64,000 nt of DNA from Scalesia atractyloides (lineage: Eukaryota > Streptophyta > Magnoliopsida > Asterales > Asteraceae). The stretch spans positions 53,388,610 through 53,452,609 of the forward strand of contig CAMTDV010000013.1 in NCBI GenBank assembly GCA_947069175.1, written 5' to 3'. Position numbers and translations under genes: made by a program. Shown here piece after piece: positions 23,181 to 36,526 of this stretch. Under the pieces are notes generated by a model. It was not told the DNA's origin. It worked only from the letters and a program-made list of their open reading frames with translations, and searched no databases. How positions within the stretch are numbered: position 1 is the stretch's first letter; every line of letters starts with the position of its first letter.

Positions 23181-23905
23181 AAATGGCAATATTTATTATC
23201 CTTTTATCAAGTAATAGTCATATGGGCAGCACCAGTTATAGACATTTTAAATATTTTAAATTGTGTTGTCGTTTAATGTGTTAAATTAATTAAACCAGAA
23301 ATAAATATGAAGTAGTATTTGTTTTTAAGATTTTAAAATTATATTGTTTCAAACAATATTTACTAAGGTAATATCGAAATAAAAAATGGTTACAAAAATT
23401 GACTAAAATTATTAGAAACAATGTAAGACACTTCATCTAACAAAGCAAATCTTCTTGTTTAGACAGTTCATGTAACAAAACAACAAATAAACATAAACAT
23501 TTTATTGTTTAGATAGTAATATTAACAAAGATTATATAAAAATTGTGATCCATTAAAAGGAACACGAATATATGTGTTTGCTCAAATATTAATATTAACA
23601 ACAAATAAACAAAAGTATATATGGTTGCTTATATGCATCGATATATTTCTTTAAAAGTAGTATTCACAGTCAATAATATCAAAATTGTGTTATCCATTAA
23701 AAGGAACACGAATACTAAAGCATCAAGTTTCAAACAAAACACCATTGTTTAAGTGCTACTTGTTCAAACGGAAAACATAACTAAGTATCCACTCCTTCAC
23801 CATATCAACATCATGTACAAACTACCAAAAAATTTTCTAACCAACCATCAGTACTACCCCCAAGGGTCAAAACTAACAAACCAACAAAAACACAATAACC
23901 ATCAT

Positions 23906-24184
23906 TCACGCACGGTCTCTTTTCTTTGTGGTCTTTTGTGCGACTTTGGTCAACATCAAACTCTTGGAAGACTTGACGTACGTAAAGAAAGTAGTGGCAC
24001 CAAGCTGGATGTGATTTGATTTCAAGTAAGCTAGCCACTTGGTAAAACCATACCCATAACCATTTCCGGACATCTCGGCTCTTGTACTTAAGTTGGTTAG
24101 TTCACCTTTTATGTTCTAAACTCTAACATCAGGCAAGTTATGAACAAAAAGAGAGAGATCACTTGAAACATCGGCTGGTAAACG
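23906..24184 (-). pseudogene. B3 domain 3 exon (C-terminal)
   Basis: The most complete B3 domain of the locus on one exon, bounded on the minus strand by TCTCAG at the 5' side and a TGA at 23906-23908. One TAG (probably from CAG, Gln) interrupts it after LPDVRV. A short basic tail (KKRDR) ends it. Confidence 0.75.
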
Positions 24185-25346
24185 CTGAGAAGGAAAAAAT
24201 AGATTAATTATCTGATTCATTAATAATATATGTTTCTTAATTTAAAAAATATTAAATAATACAATCATATCATAAAGTTTACCAGCCTACTTTCAGCCCT
24301 TTTTTGTGAACTCCAAGACTGCATCGGCTTTCAACTTTTTGAATATATAACATGTACGGCCAACAACGTCAGATGTGTGTGTCAAGGATCTGGCAGCTTT
24401 ACAGTTTGGTTTAGCCTAAAGAATTTAATGATATACAATAAGTATCATAATTACACAGAAAGATATTAACTTCAATGTATAAAGTTTATTAATAAATATT
24501 TTACAACAAAACAATACATGATATTGTCTAAATAATTACAGCTTAATTTAATATAAGTGCGCTTACAGGTCTTTTTTCAGCAGGCCTGATGATCTCAGTG
24601 ACCATACAATCATTAATCTTTGGAACCTTAGAATGTGTACGATAAGATATATGAGAATTGTTGGTCTTAGAAGACAGGCTTTGGTCACAAACAACAACAT
24701 TTGATTTTCCTTTACGGTCAACCTAAGAATTATAAAACAATTAACCTAATACTATATGATGAAGTAACTAAAAGGCTTATATAATAGTTAAGCCACTTTG
24801 TATACATGGAATTTTTTCTTCGGTATCAAAAAATTATCCAGATCCATCTTATACTTGCTTTTGACCTGAAACAAAAGAAAGTAAAAATAATTTTTAGGTA
24901 AACTAATAAAACTAACAGCGTAAAAATAAATTATACTTATTGAAAACAAACTGTAATTTATGTTATCAGATCATAAACAACCTTTGAAGAAACCATTTCA
25001 TCACCAACAACAACCTTTGATTTCCCTTTATTGTCAACCTACAAAATATCAAACAATTTCATATTACCAAAGAATAAAATAATTAAAAGCATTATATAAT
25101 AGTCTAGCCATTTCCTATACATGAAATTAAACCAGATTGTGAACACTCTTACATGAGACTTGTAACATTTGTAAAAATCGGGTTTTCAAAAAACCCGCTC
25201 CGTTTTGTAATCGAATATCAAGTTATAAAAGCTACGATGAATATTTATGATTATTTTGATTTAAAACGATACATAATTAATAAATAAACTAAACTATAAA
25301 AATTATTTGATAAAAAGTTAAAACAAAATAAATAAAAAAAATTTGT

Positions 25347-25425
25347 TGCTGCCGAGACTCGAACCCGGTCAGCCAAGACACACTTCAACGACTTAACATA
25401 CACTCACATCACCACTCCGCCACTT
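25347..25425 (-). other. Antisense tRNA-like module M1 in solo LTR
   Basis: The minus strand has GTGGCGGAGTGGT (Ser/Leu-like A box) and GACCGGGTTCGAGTCTCGG (B box/T-arm). The spacing between boxes matches a tRNA-sized unit, but no acceptor stem is visible. Confidence 0.65.
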
Positions 25426-26268
25426 TGTGTTTTCTGCTATCTCTAGGAAACAAATGAGATTTATATACAAACACGGTTAAACCGGTTGCGCTCAACTGAG
25501 AAACGGAAATCGGCAAATCAATCGTCAAATCGCTTTTTCACTCGCACATTCAGTTTATAACCGATGCACCGACGATTTTTAATCAAGTCGGAATTGATTG
25601 AGCATCAAGTCTCATCATTATCGGTTTTTATAACCGAAAAGTAATCAAGTCCAGATTACTTCAATTCAAGACCACTCTAGCGACTCAGAAATATCATACC
25701 AATACTCCATTTCACTTTCGTCACATTTTCAGACCATCAGAACGCTTAAAACAGCTCGCCGGAATTTTCTGCAAAAGTCGCCGGAAAACCGTATTCATCC
25801 TCAAACGGTAAATCTTTCAATATTCGTTGTAGTTCAACAATTATTAGACTATTTCTAACCTAAACCTCTCAATTGAAATTGAATTCAGGCGCTGTATTCA
25901 ACTAATTCCAGTTCGCCGGAACTCCCCTGAAAATTTCTAATTCCGTCTGTGAAACGGTAAGGGTCTTCAAACACATCGTTAACGTTTGTTTATCACTTCA
26001 ATTCCACATTCGACTAATCAAAATAGTTAATTATCTTGTTCAGTTGAAGAGCATAAAAACAGGAACCGACACATCGCCGAAAATCTGAAATAAACCGTTC
26101 ATCGGTATGTTCACCTCTAATTACCGTCTCTGCCTTTTCATTTAAGCTTTAATAATGTCTGTAAATCGTAAACACAAGGAACGAGTTAGTAAATCAGTTG
26201 ACGGTAATTTGAATGAAGAAGACGAAGCTAACTAAGTTATAAGTATATTTAAAACTAGTAAAATGAAC

Positions 26269-26684
26269 GGGTTAGACACACAGTCCAGCGGTGGACTGTG
26301 TGCAAAATACAAACGCACGTCCCGAGTTCGATTCCTGATATACGCACTCCTTGTATAATAAAATGCCTTTTTGTTTAAAAACTAAATCGGGATAACTCAG
26401 TTAGTTGTTAAGTATAATAAAAACCGAGATAATAACCAGGTTAGACACACAGTCCAGCGGTGGACTGTGTGCAACATAAACCATACGTCGCGCGTTCGAA
26501 ACCCGTCACTAGCACCGGTCCGATTGAATTAAAATGTTTTTGCAAATAAAGGAAATTCGGTTAAATTGAATAAGTGTATAAATATAATTAAAAACAAGAT
26601 TATTTCGGGTTAGACACGTAGCTCAGTTGGTAGAGCTGCGTGCACGCGTACGGGAGGTCTCGGGTTCGAGCCTCACCCAGCGCA
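26269..26684 (+). repeat. Three-unit tRNA-like array, exact 169-bp period
   Basis: Modules start at 26269, 26438 and 26607. M2 and M3 have the perfect hairpin ACACAGTCC/GGACTGTGT around AGCGGT. M4 has CACGTAGCTC/GAGCTGCGTG around AGTTGGTA. Each has a downstream TTCGA-type B box. Confidence 0.8.
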
Positions 26685-26689
26685 AACCA

Positions 26690-26740
26690 TGTCATTGACC
26701 GAACCGGTCAACAAGTCAACAGGTCAACGGTCAACGCAAA
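26690..26740 (-). promoter_or_regulatory. W-box core cluster in solo LTR
   Basis: Four GTCAAC cores (minus-strand GTTGAC, containing TTGAC) lie within about 40 bp directly after M4. TTGAC(C/T) is the established WRKY-factor site. Function in this LTR is not shown. Confidence 0.5.
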
Positions 26741-28739
26741 ATAAACAATTTTTTTTATATTTTTTATTTATTTAATTTAATTTAAAAATCAATTAAAAAT
26801 ACTTAAAAATAACATTTTTAAAGATAGAAAATAGCCTTGAACTCACAAAAATATATCTAAAAATTTCATTAAAATCCTTAATAAAATCCACTCATTTAAT
26901 ATATTTTTCCGTTATTATTTAGTTAGTATTCATCGTTGATCCGCTCATCTAATTCGTGCGCATCTCACCATCTCCAATCCAACGCACCCAATGTGAGTGA
27001 ATCTTACAAATTCCCTGTTTTAATCACGTTTTGGGGTGTATCATGTGTCTTTGTATATATATTATAACTAAACCATTGTGCATACATCATATCATGAACA
27101 TGTGTATTCAGTTTGTTGCTGTTAAGTAGTTATTATTGGATGCAATTTATTATTCAGTACATGCAATTTCATAGGCCGCCGCTCCCCGTTACATTATGAG
27201 CGTTGAGCATGTTCCCCATTTCATTATGAGGTTGAACCTGGCGTGCCCACATACGATCGGCTCCGTTTGATTGAGCCTTGATCGCACAGACATTTTCATT
27301 TTCAGTACATGCAATACGATCGGCTCCGTTTGATTGAGCCTTGATCGCACAGTTTCATTTACGTTATTTACAGTATGATGTTGGTGTGTTCATGTATGCT
27401 GACATGTGTTATTGTATGTTATAGTTGTGACTGCTATTTGCCATTGCTTGATTATTTACATTTGCTCATCTATGACTTTGCACAATTTTTCATTGATAAA
27501 CTAACAAGTAATTCTTTAATAAATGTTTATCTAATAAGGTTCACTCGCCAACTTATGTTGACCCAAAAACCCCCATTTTTACACATGATACAGGTGAACC
27601 AGCAGCAGCTAGGAACACATAGGACTTGGACTAGAAGAATAAAACGATTTAGAGTTGGGATTGTTATGTTTGGTTTATTTTCTTTGTATTGAATGAACAT
27701 GTTTGGATTTTTGGAAATGTAACTTTGACTTTATTAAATATGAAACATACTAGTAAATGTCATGAGCTTTGGTGATAACCCAATTATGCCCCGACTCTTA
27801 TTCCGCTGCGGGTCGGGGTGTGACAAGACTGAGAGGTAGGAGATGGTAACTCAGTAAAACATCATTTTTTGTATTCCAATCATCTTTGAACTACATAAAC
27901 AAAATAGTAGCATGATCTAATAGTGTACTAATACTTATCAACATAATAAAATCTGCTAACAATTTGAACTTATAAAGTTACCCTGTTTTTAACAAATTTG
28001 GAGTCGTCGGTATCCTACAAAATAGCAATAGAAGGATAAAAATATAAGTATACAACAAAATTTGAATGTTAACATTTGTTAATTTATAGATAAAAATATA
28101 TGTATATACATTAAAGATAGACTCAAAATTTGAAAGTTGCATATAGTCACCAACACTAACCCTCACAACACCTTCATCAACATCACTTTTGTCGGTCTTC
28201 AACTTCTCCTTTTGTTCGGCTACAAAAAATAAAATTTACAGTAGCTACCATGTTACACTTAAGCTTCAACTAATAAGCTCGACTTAAAAAAATAAATTAA
28301 TAGTAAGCTGTATCACACTAACCGCAATCAGTAAATCAAATCCTTCATCTCCATAAATAGAATCATCCAAAACAACAACTTAAACCTTCTTGGAATAAAT
28401 TTCAGTACTGGTGTCATGATTAAAAAAGATAACTCAAAAGTTTTATATCCAACCATTATAAATACAAAATTAGACCGGGTATCTATGGAGAAATCCTCAA
28501 TCAGCTTAGACCATCCATCAGTGAAAGCAATTTTGTCTAACCATCCCTCCATCTTGACATTCTAAAGCCTATCTCTCACATATAGAGTTACTGATCCACC
28601 TTTAAAAGTCTTGCCGTAAAATTTTCTCTAGAATTTGTCCGCCATCAACTGAAAAGTAGTTACAAATTGAAATAAACAAACCATACACAAGAAAAAAGGT
28701 TTTTTAAAAAAATTATTATATCATATCCAAGTACTTACA

Positions 28740-29165
28740 ATCATGCCATCATCAGTTCTAATTTTAGCGACAAAAGAGTTCTCGAAAACACATTCTTTAA
28801 AGACTGAAAGATCAAATGTTGATGGTCCAATATCCTTGAACAAAAGATAATCATTTTTTTTCAAACCACAATTCCTAACCAATTTAGTGAAGCCATCACC
28901 AAATACAAGGCCCAACACATTTTTTCTAACTCGTCCCACCCATGATTTGTCACCATCAATAATTTTAACATATTCACCATACGACACTTGTTCTCCCCAC
29001 AATAATTTAGCAAAATCATATGGTATATCCTATCAATCGAAACAAAACACATATAAGTAGCAATAAGTTATGTTTAGTAAATAAAAAGTAAAAAAACATA
29101 CCAAGAATATACAATCATCTTTCGTAATAAACTCTAACAAAAAAGGAGTTTTGTTATTTGGATAC
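28740..29165 (-). pseudogene. B3 domain 1 exons (N-terminal)
   Basis: A short first exon (about 29102-29160) and a longer second exon (about 28743-29031) together form one B3 domain with the expected strands and the FGDGFTKLV turn. Both look open. It is the best-preserved coding part, but the downstream domains are broken. Confidence 0.7.
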
Positions 29166-29168
29166 ATA

Positions 29169-30237
29169 TCTGCAAAAGAAATAACATATGTTTTTAAAAC
29201 TTAACAGCACTGACTTATTTATAGAAATCAAATCATAATACTAAAAAAACAATCACATGAAAATAAAGAAAATAATTGAAGTTAACTTCAAGTTGGTCCC
29301 TACAACGAACAATATGACACTAAACTTTTTAAATATGCCGGCTGGTCCCAACTTAAAACTTCAATTTTTTCCAACAGCTAACAATATATACGCTGACAAA
29401 ACATATGTATTAATACTATAAACTTATTTCAGAAACGTTACCCAAAAATTAGTATTTTATTAAAATTAACTTTGATACAACAAATAATCAATACTACATC
29501 AAAGTTCATACAATAAATCTAAAATCAATTGGAAAATAGAAAACTAAATATTTACTAAACGACATTATTTAAGATTCTGATTTAGAGGGAACACATTGAT
29601 ATCAAACAAAGTTCATATAAATTTTATTATAAAAAACAAATAAAACTTCAGATAAATTTCTCTATTTAACATCACCAGATTATGATTTAGATGGAATGAT
29701 TCGAAATCAAGAAACTAAAACGAACATGTAAAAACATAAGTGTAAAATACAGAAAAAAACAAAAAAAATATCTGGTCGAAATCTTGAAGCTTCTGATCGC
29801 TAATGCCGGAGAAGAAACTGAAGAGACTAAAATGCCAGAGAAGGTGAAGAGCAAAGGAAGTTTGTATTGGGTTGTTAAAACTTTTTGTCAAGTATGCGTT
29901 ATTATTTATTTACTTGCAATAAACAATTTGTATCGGGATTGTTAAAACATTTTTTTAAATATGTAGTTATTTATTAATCTCGTATATTATAAACAATTAA
30001 TTCATAACATTTTCTTATTTAATAATAAATTCATATGCTTTGTTTATAATTAATAAATTAATATATAAGATTTTGTTAAACAAATAATTTTTAATAGATT
30101 TATAGGTAACATATTTTTACAATTTTGGTTGCATTATATGTTCAATTAGTTAAGGTAAAATAACTAAAAAAAACTAAAGTAAAATTTCTAAATATTAAAC
30201 AAGATGTACATCTGATAATTACAATTAATCCATAATT
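29169..30237. other. AT-rich DNA upstream of the B3 pseudogene
   Basis: No gene supported. The patch around 29775-29870 could be the old 5' UTR of the B3 gene on the minus strand. The region from about 29870 on is similar in composition to the Helitron-like sequence that follows. Confidence 0.4.
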
Positions 30238-30434
30238 AGATTGTATTTTTATCCATTAATGATTATCGTTTTAATGTTGTGAACAAGCCCATAATGCTCC
30301 GCAGATGGCATTTTGTATTTGTATCGATTAATGATTAAAACTTTTAGCATTATGTACTTACTATTGATTCGGTTGAAAGATTAATCTACTGGTTTAAAAC
30401 AAACCCGTGTAATACACGGGTTTGTTTAAGCTAG
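30238..30434 (+). mobile_element. Helitron 3' end (hairpin plus CTAG)
   Basis: A perfect 10-bp hairpin, AAACCCGTGT-AAT-ACACGGGTTT at 30401-30423, is followed 7 bases later by CTAG (30431-30434) and then T. This is the established 3' structure of Helitrons (hairpin, CTRR, insertion before T). The 5' end was not found, so the extent to the left, and whether it carries the B3 pseudogene, is open. Confidence 0.75.
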
Positions 30435-30452
30435 TGTGTGTGTGTGTATAGG

Positions 30453-30902
30453 GGAAGGTTCATTTGAGAACAAATTTAATGTGAGAATAAAATGAAGAAA
30501 TGGCATAATGGTAAAACATTAAATAGTTTATAACTTCTCTCATTAATTATGTTATCTCTCATTAATAAAACAAAAAACATTATATCTTACACATTTCAAA
30601 ATTTATCCTACATATATCTTATACTTATCGGAATTTACGCTACACATTTCAAAATTTATCCACACATACTAAAATTTATCCTACACATGTCGAAAAATGT
30701 CCTTCACCATAAATTATTTTATCTTGAAAAAGTATATTAAAAAAATGAGTTACAAGTTTAATTAATTAGCTAGTTAATGACAATTATAGATTTACTTATA
30801 TGCCCTTTTTCATAATATTAAATACACACATTAAATGAAGTAAATGGAGAATTTTTATTGGTTTAAAGTTATTCTTTTTATTCTTACAAAATTTTTCTTG
30901 TC

Positions 30903-30930
<28 letters not shown>
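30453..30930. mobile_element. MITE-like element with GGGAAGGTTCATTTGAGAAC end
   Basis: The left end resembles the ends at 10407 and 63508. The right part (about 30870-30905) reads, inverted, AGAAAAATTTTGTAAGAATAA, a partial match to the left end. It ends in a (TA)n tract at about 30910-30939, and no clear target duplication was seen. A Helitron end sits just before it. Confidence 0.45.
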
Positions 30931-30939
<9 letters not shown>

Positions 30940-30941
<2 letters not shown>

Positions 30942-33900
30942 AAGCTTAGTCTGATTTTCCTTTAGCTTATTTTAATTTAGTGGTGTAAGACAAATTATCA
31001 AATTGTTATACTTTTAAATGATTAAATTTAACTATTGTTTGTCACTTCAAGATAACATATTTGTTTTTATTTATTGATCTGATTCATAGAAACTACGAGC
31101 TTTGATGGTTTTTCGTATTCTCGTCAGATTTGGTTTACAAATTATAGATGATTAAAAACACAAATTTGAGAAGTTATTATTTTTCAGTTTTGGCACTTTT
31201 TCATAGAAGAACATTAAATCCTGCTAATTGCGATTTTTTTAATATCACCAACGTGATAGGTTGGTCATGTCTGCAATTTTCTTTACGTCTAAAGAATGTA
31301 AATAGAAAAAAAAACAAATTTCTATATTTTTTTAGTTATTAACTATTAACTAATATTAAAGATAAACGTTAGAGCAAATGGGAATAAATATATTGTTATT
31401 TTATAACGTTGACTACACCATTTCTATTCCTATTAATAAACTATAGTTATAAGTGTGACTAAAGGGGTTAAGTGATCTTTCATCCTTGATCTAACATATT
31501 TTTCTTATTAAAACAGGATTATATCGTCGGTGTCTTTTAGTTTAAGGGTGGGTTTTTAGAGTAAACACTAGGGTATTTATGAACTGAGTGAATAAATCAT
31601 GGTCATTGATTTACATCATCAAATCTTGACAATTGATTTACACTTGTGTACTGATAATCAAGGACTATGATTAGTTCTCTAGTGTTCACTATTAAAAGGG
31701 TTGTTCACAAATGATCCTAACCATTTAGTTTGATCCTTATAATTACTATCGTTGTTGGAAACAAATATAAATAAAAATTATACTTGACCCTCTAATTGAA
31801 AACTTCTCAGTCGTATATTTCATGATATAATTATACAATGTAGAGAAGGTGTGTTATGTAATCTTAACATGTTTACTAGTGGTCCGATGTTAAGGATTAT
31901 CTATTAACCAATATGTATGGTTTCTTACATAGTTTCATGTGCAACGATTCATGTTATGATGTCCAAAATTCGCAGTTCATTGGTGATACCTTGTGATATT
32001 TTCCAACATAAAAATTTCCATATTAAGTGCTTCGAGGTCCAAATATATAGAAAGAATCAAAAGTTAAAACATGGTACATTGGCTAATTCATCATGTTACA
32101 GGAGTAACGATAAATTTTTTTTGTAAAGATTCAATATCAGCTAGGACCATAACGCACATAGAATCAAAACTGGTAATATGCTATCTATTTGCCGTGTTCC
32201 ACTATTCACGAGTAAATAAGTCATGAAGTCGATGTTTGTTGTTATTGCATTGTGATTCTTTTAATGTCACATCAAATCTTTTGTACACATTCGTTCAGTA
32301 AATAAGAAATGAAAGATTAAGGACATGAACATTCATTGTCTAGTTCATCATGTTTTAAGATTCACAAAAAAAATGTTACGAAAGTCAATATTCGTTGGAT
32401 TTCATGTCATTTTCTTGATTAATTTAAATTAACTGGTAAACGAGAACAAATATAAAATGAAACAAAATTTAATATTCATTTATTAAGTTTAACAATACTG
32501 GATATACATACATAAACATATACAATACACACATACACGTGTATTTATATATGCAACTAGGGTTTAGCAAAGTGTAATGCATAAGTAGAAGAGTGTTATG
32601 GGTAGTGCAAAGCCAAAACCCGAACCCACATAATTGGTTCAACGTGATTGTTGGTTGGGAAGAAGACATTCACAAGGATATTTGGAAAAAAAAAGTTTAA
32701 AATTTAATTCGTGTTATTCAAGTTTATTTTCGGATTATTACTTTTATTTGTTTGGAAAAGAGTTAGGGTAATTACTAAAATAACTCTAGGAGTCTTCCCC
32801 TCACCCTCATTTCATGCGCCAAGATAACTAGATAATGTATATTGAAAAATATCCATGAGTTTATGGAATTTTGTGCTTAGAATCTGTTCATGCAGCGCAG
32901 CGTTAACAAATGGAAGGCCACTGCCTTTGCTACACATCATAAGTTTTGGAATATGTAGCTTTTATTTATAGTCGATTAATTTTTAAATTAATCTTCTTAC
33001 TATTTTTATATATTTTTATATGGTTTCGATATATCTGTGTATCTATTATCAATATACTCTACAACTTAATAAATGAATAAAAGTTAAAGACATATCTCCA
33101 TCATATTTATTAAAATATACTAATTAACTTTCTTGGCACAGTGTTCTAAACTTAATGTATGAAATACATATTATTGTGTTTTAAAGTGTTATAATAGTGT
33201 TTTTCTATATAATAACATGCCAAAAAAAATCTAAAACATCATGTCTCGATTTTAAACACAATGTATACATAGACTTCTCATATTTTTAAAAGTTTTGACT
33301 TTTAGTTTAAGCTCCTAACACACACATATGTTAACTATAATTATGCATATGTTGCTATCATATATTATTAATCATTGCCAACACTACGATTGAATCGGAG
33401 ATCAACCATAGGAGGAGGATTTGGCTCAAAGAATTTTAAAGTCTAAAAACTTGAAGATCAAAAGACAATGGTCAATGAATGGATTAACTATGCTAAGAGT
33501 TTACCAAAGATTGAGAGAAAACCAACTAGAAAATTGTAAGATCCTAACACGTTCTAAACATAAAGACGCACCGGAAATACGGGCCTTAAAATTTATTTCT
33601 TTATAAACGTTTTGACATACTTGAAGGTACATTTTAAAATAACATATTTACAATAAATACATTCTACGTTCTCATTTAGAAAGTAAAACACAACTTATGT
33701 TTACTGAATTAATTAATCACACATTCCCTTACAATCTATGATATGACTCGATCTTCAACCGCTACACCTCATATGATTATCTGTGATTCAGTGCAACCTG
33801 CAATCACCACATACGTTCACATCATTAGTACTCAGTGACATGATATTTATATAGTCTGAATTGTATAACTATTTGACCGCGTCACGTTCTATTCTCTTAA

Positions 33901-34549
33901 AGATTCCATTCAATTATTCTTTTGAGTTCAAGCACTTCATGTTGGAGTCTAACTTTCAAATGCACCTGCACTTCATTTCATTATCAAAAGCAACTCGGTT
34001 AACATCGTCAATACTCAATAATATATATATATATATATTATACATCGTACATGTCACCATACAAGTGTCATTCATTCGGAAAAGTATGATTTAATAACAC
34101 GCATCCATATTATCTATTCCAACTCTTTCGTGTATAATAAATCCTAATACGGGCATAATTGTCTCTCTACCCAAAGTCTTACATACAACTTATATACTCA
34201 CATATTATTTAACAAATCCTAATCGCATCTTCTATGCGTATAATTCTCTTACATGCTAGTCTACGCGTACATTTATATCTAACCATATTTAGCTATGGTT
34301 TCCATATTAAATTACATCACATGTACATACATTCAATTAATTTCCTTCGAACACCCTACGTTATTAGGTGCATCATTCCTATTTATAAGAATGTTATCAT
34401 ATACTAGTTCCGTCCCTTCACATATCTATAGTATTCAATAAAGTTTTACTTATTAAAACTTAGCCATGTCCATAAAGAAACCATAATTTACAAACATCAA
34501 CCTACATGCCACATCTTCGTACTTGCTCCCTAAGTTTCTGTTCTTACTT
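30940..34549. other. Decayed intergenic DNA
   Basis: AT-rich, with no open frame that I can assign. The part after about 33700 has the C-rich, purine-poor texture of a minus-strand LTR and may belong to the LTR ending at 36526, but no LTR edge is visible. Confidence 0.4.
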
Positions 34550-36526
34550 GTACCCCCACAAAACTCTATAATAGGCTTAGGTTACTTTTGGGAAGCTTAT
34601 CGGGCCTTGGAAACAAGAAAAGGGGAGAAAACGCGAAAACGGGTTTCCGGTGTCGAACCCGCATAGACAACAAGATAAGGCGTCGGGTGAAAAAGGGCAG
34701 GGCGTAGCCGACGCATAGCCCGGGTGTTGGCGATGCACCTTCTGTAATGTTGACACTGATTTCCATTTATTGTTCATTCTATCCACTAGATGTGTATCCT
34801 AGGAGTTCCAAGACGTGAAATAACAATATTCAAGCCCCCACATCATTTTAACACATAACCACAAGATCAACCGAACTACTACATCTTGCCATGTTACTTT
34901 CTATGTTTTGACTCGTTTGATCTCACCAAGCATTTTCCATTACATTTGAACTATAAATAACCTACTACATCATTACTTACCATATTACTTGCATTTCATA
35001 ACCATTCCTACATGACTCCCAACATTCATACAAACAAGCTTCATTTATAAACTAAGAAGTGAGTTTCAGAATTCACTTAGCTTAAGCGTTCGTATTCGTA
35101 TTTGCTCCCTTGCCTCCTCTTGACCCCTTAACCTACCGAGCTTGGGTCACATCTCGACATAACTCTTATCCTTTGATATCATCACATTCTCATTATAATT
35201 AGTACATATGCTCATTCATACAATTGTTCATTTCTTGCACTCATACATTTTGACTTTCAGAAACCCAATACCACATTCATAAGACATAGATTGATAGGTA
35301 CTTTGTTTCGCATCCACACAACTCAATTATCATCATACATAACACATAGATGATCAATGCACATCACATGATTTATCTATTTTCACAATTGTGTCCGAAA
35401 GCTTAAGCATGACATTCATACATTGTTGACCTTCCGAAAGTCAACGGTCTTGCCTACACACGTTCAACTTATGAACATATAACCATGATCCTAACACTAT
35501 CCTTACTAGTAAATCCACATGTCATACAATGACACCAATTTCACCTCTTGATCTCAACTAAACAATCAACTAAGCACATAAGGTGTATCATAGCTTCAAG
35601 CATAGAGTGCAAGCTTCTAATACACACTTCTACCGCATCATACTAACAAATCAAATTTCCACATGAGCTTATTTAAAACACTTCTCATGTTAGTTTATTT
35701 AAAAAAATACATCATTATCACTTTCTATACATATTACCTTACTTGCATAAAATTTCACATATTATTGTCATTTAGACATTTTATCAAGCACTTGGTGTGC
35801 GTACTACAATCTAAGCATAATGTACAACCCATTCATGCTTAATTGCCTAACTCATGCACCAACATCAATTTTCTTACCAAACAACAAGTATCAATCATAC
35901 ATAAACATCAAACATAATAAAATCTCTAGTTCTTCCAACTCATTCATATTAAGCCATCAACCATCAAAACCCAAAATTCTTGAATATGGATTTTCACATT
36001 AAAACTCCAAATGAAGATGATTAAATAATTATTGACACTAGATTAAAGGATTTAAACACAAATTCAACCATCTCATACTTTCAGTTTACCCAATTAATGG
36101 TACTTTATCAAAACCCATCAAGAGCTCTAACTAAGAAACTTCAAGAAATGTTTTTTGGTACTTGCTTGATGCTTATGAGACGATGAACACCCAAACTTCA
36201 TAGATTATCCATGCAAATTCATATTTCTCTTCTCCTTCTTCTTCCTTTGGATCACACAAGAATACACACAAGTGTGTGTGTATGTGTGTGTTTGTTTGTC
36301 GCCATTCTCACCATCACTCACAAATCTGAATTTTGATCTCAATTCCTCAAGTTCTAACCATATATATATCTTCTTGCTAATGTCATAAATGGTCCTTGTA
36401 GTTCTCTTCATTATTTCTATTTAACCATTCATATTAACTAGGTAAATCAACCAAGTTAAGTTATTCCAAACCATGTCTCTAGTGAGTGCCATGTTTATTT
36501 TAAATATTAAATTTTGGGGCGTTACA
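34550..36526 (-). mobile_element. Minus-strand LTR, left boundary uncertain
   Basis: On the minus strand it starts at 36526 with TGTAACGCCCC directly after a polypurine tract. A GC-rich block (34570-34740) with GGCGTAGCCGACGC resembles a transcribed LTR region. The 3' edge of the LTR is not clear and may lie further left. The internal region is to the right and was later split by the element at 37115. Confidence 0.5.

Larger units (their letters stand above)
25161..27825 (+). mobile_element. Solo LTR of the gag-only family, 2665 bp, AGACT duplication
   Basis: Starts TGTAACATTTG, ends GGGGTGTGACA. AGACT at 25156-25160 is exactly repeated at 27826-27830, so it is a clean solo LTR made by LTR-LTR recombination. 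It carries the antisense M1, the tRNA-like array, the W-box cluster, one minisatellite block with GCTCCCCGTTAC/CATTATGAGCG units and two GATCGGCTC hairpins (about 27255 and 27316). It lies in an intron of the B3 pseudogene. Confidence 0.95.
23906..29168 (-). pseudogene. Three-B3-domain protein (REM-like), split by an LTR
   Basis: B3 domains are plant-specific DNA-binding domains of transcription factors, and proteins with several B3 domains are typical of the REM group. Exons read on the minus strand. B3-1 (about 28740-29165) has FLLEFITKDDCIFL, VGRVRKN, FGDGFTKLVRNCGLKKNDYL and a TFDLSVF motif. B3-2 (about 28325-28660) has FTDGWSKLIEDF and FVFIMVGYKTFELSF, but contains three in-frame stops. 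Short acidic/Lys-rich linker exons lie near 28160-28222, 27980-28016, 25018-25040, 24580-24720 and 24800-24870. B3-3 (23906-24184) starts after an AG acceptor with LPADVSSDLSLFVHNLP, has GNGYGYGFTKWLAYLKSNHIQLGATTFF and one in-frame TAG, and ends at a TGA. A solo LTR sits in an intron at 25161-27825. Stops in otherwise well-kept domains show recent loss of function. Confidence 0.8.
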
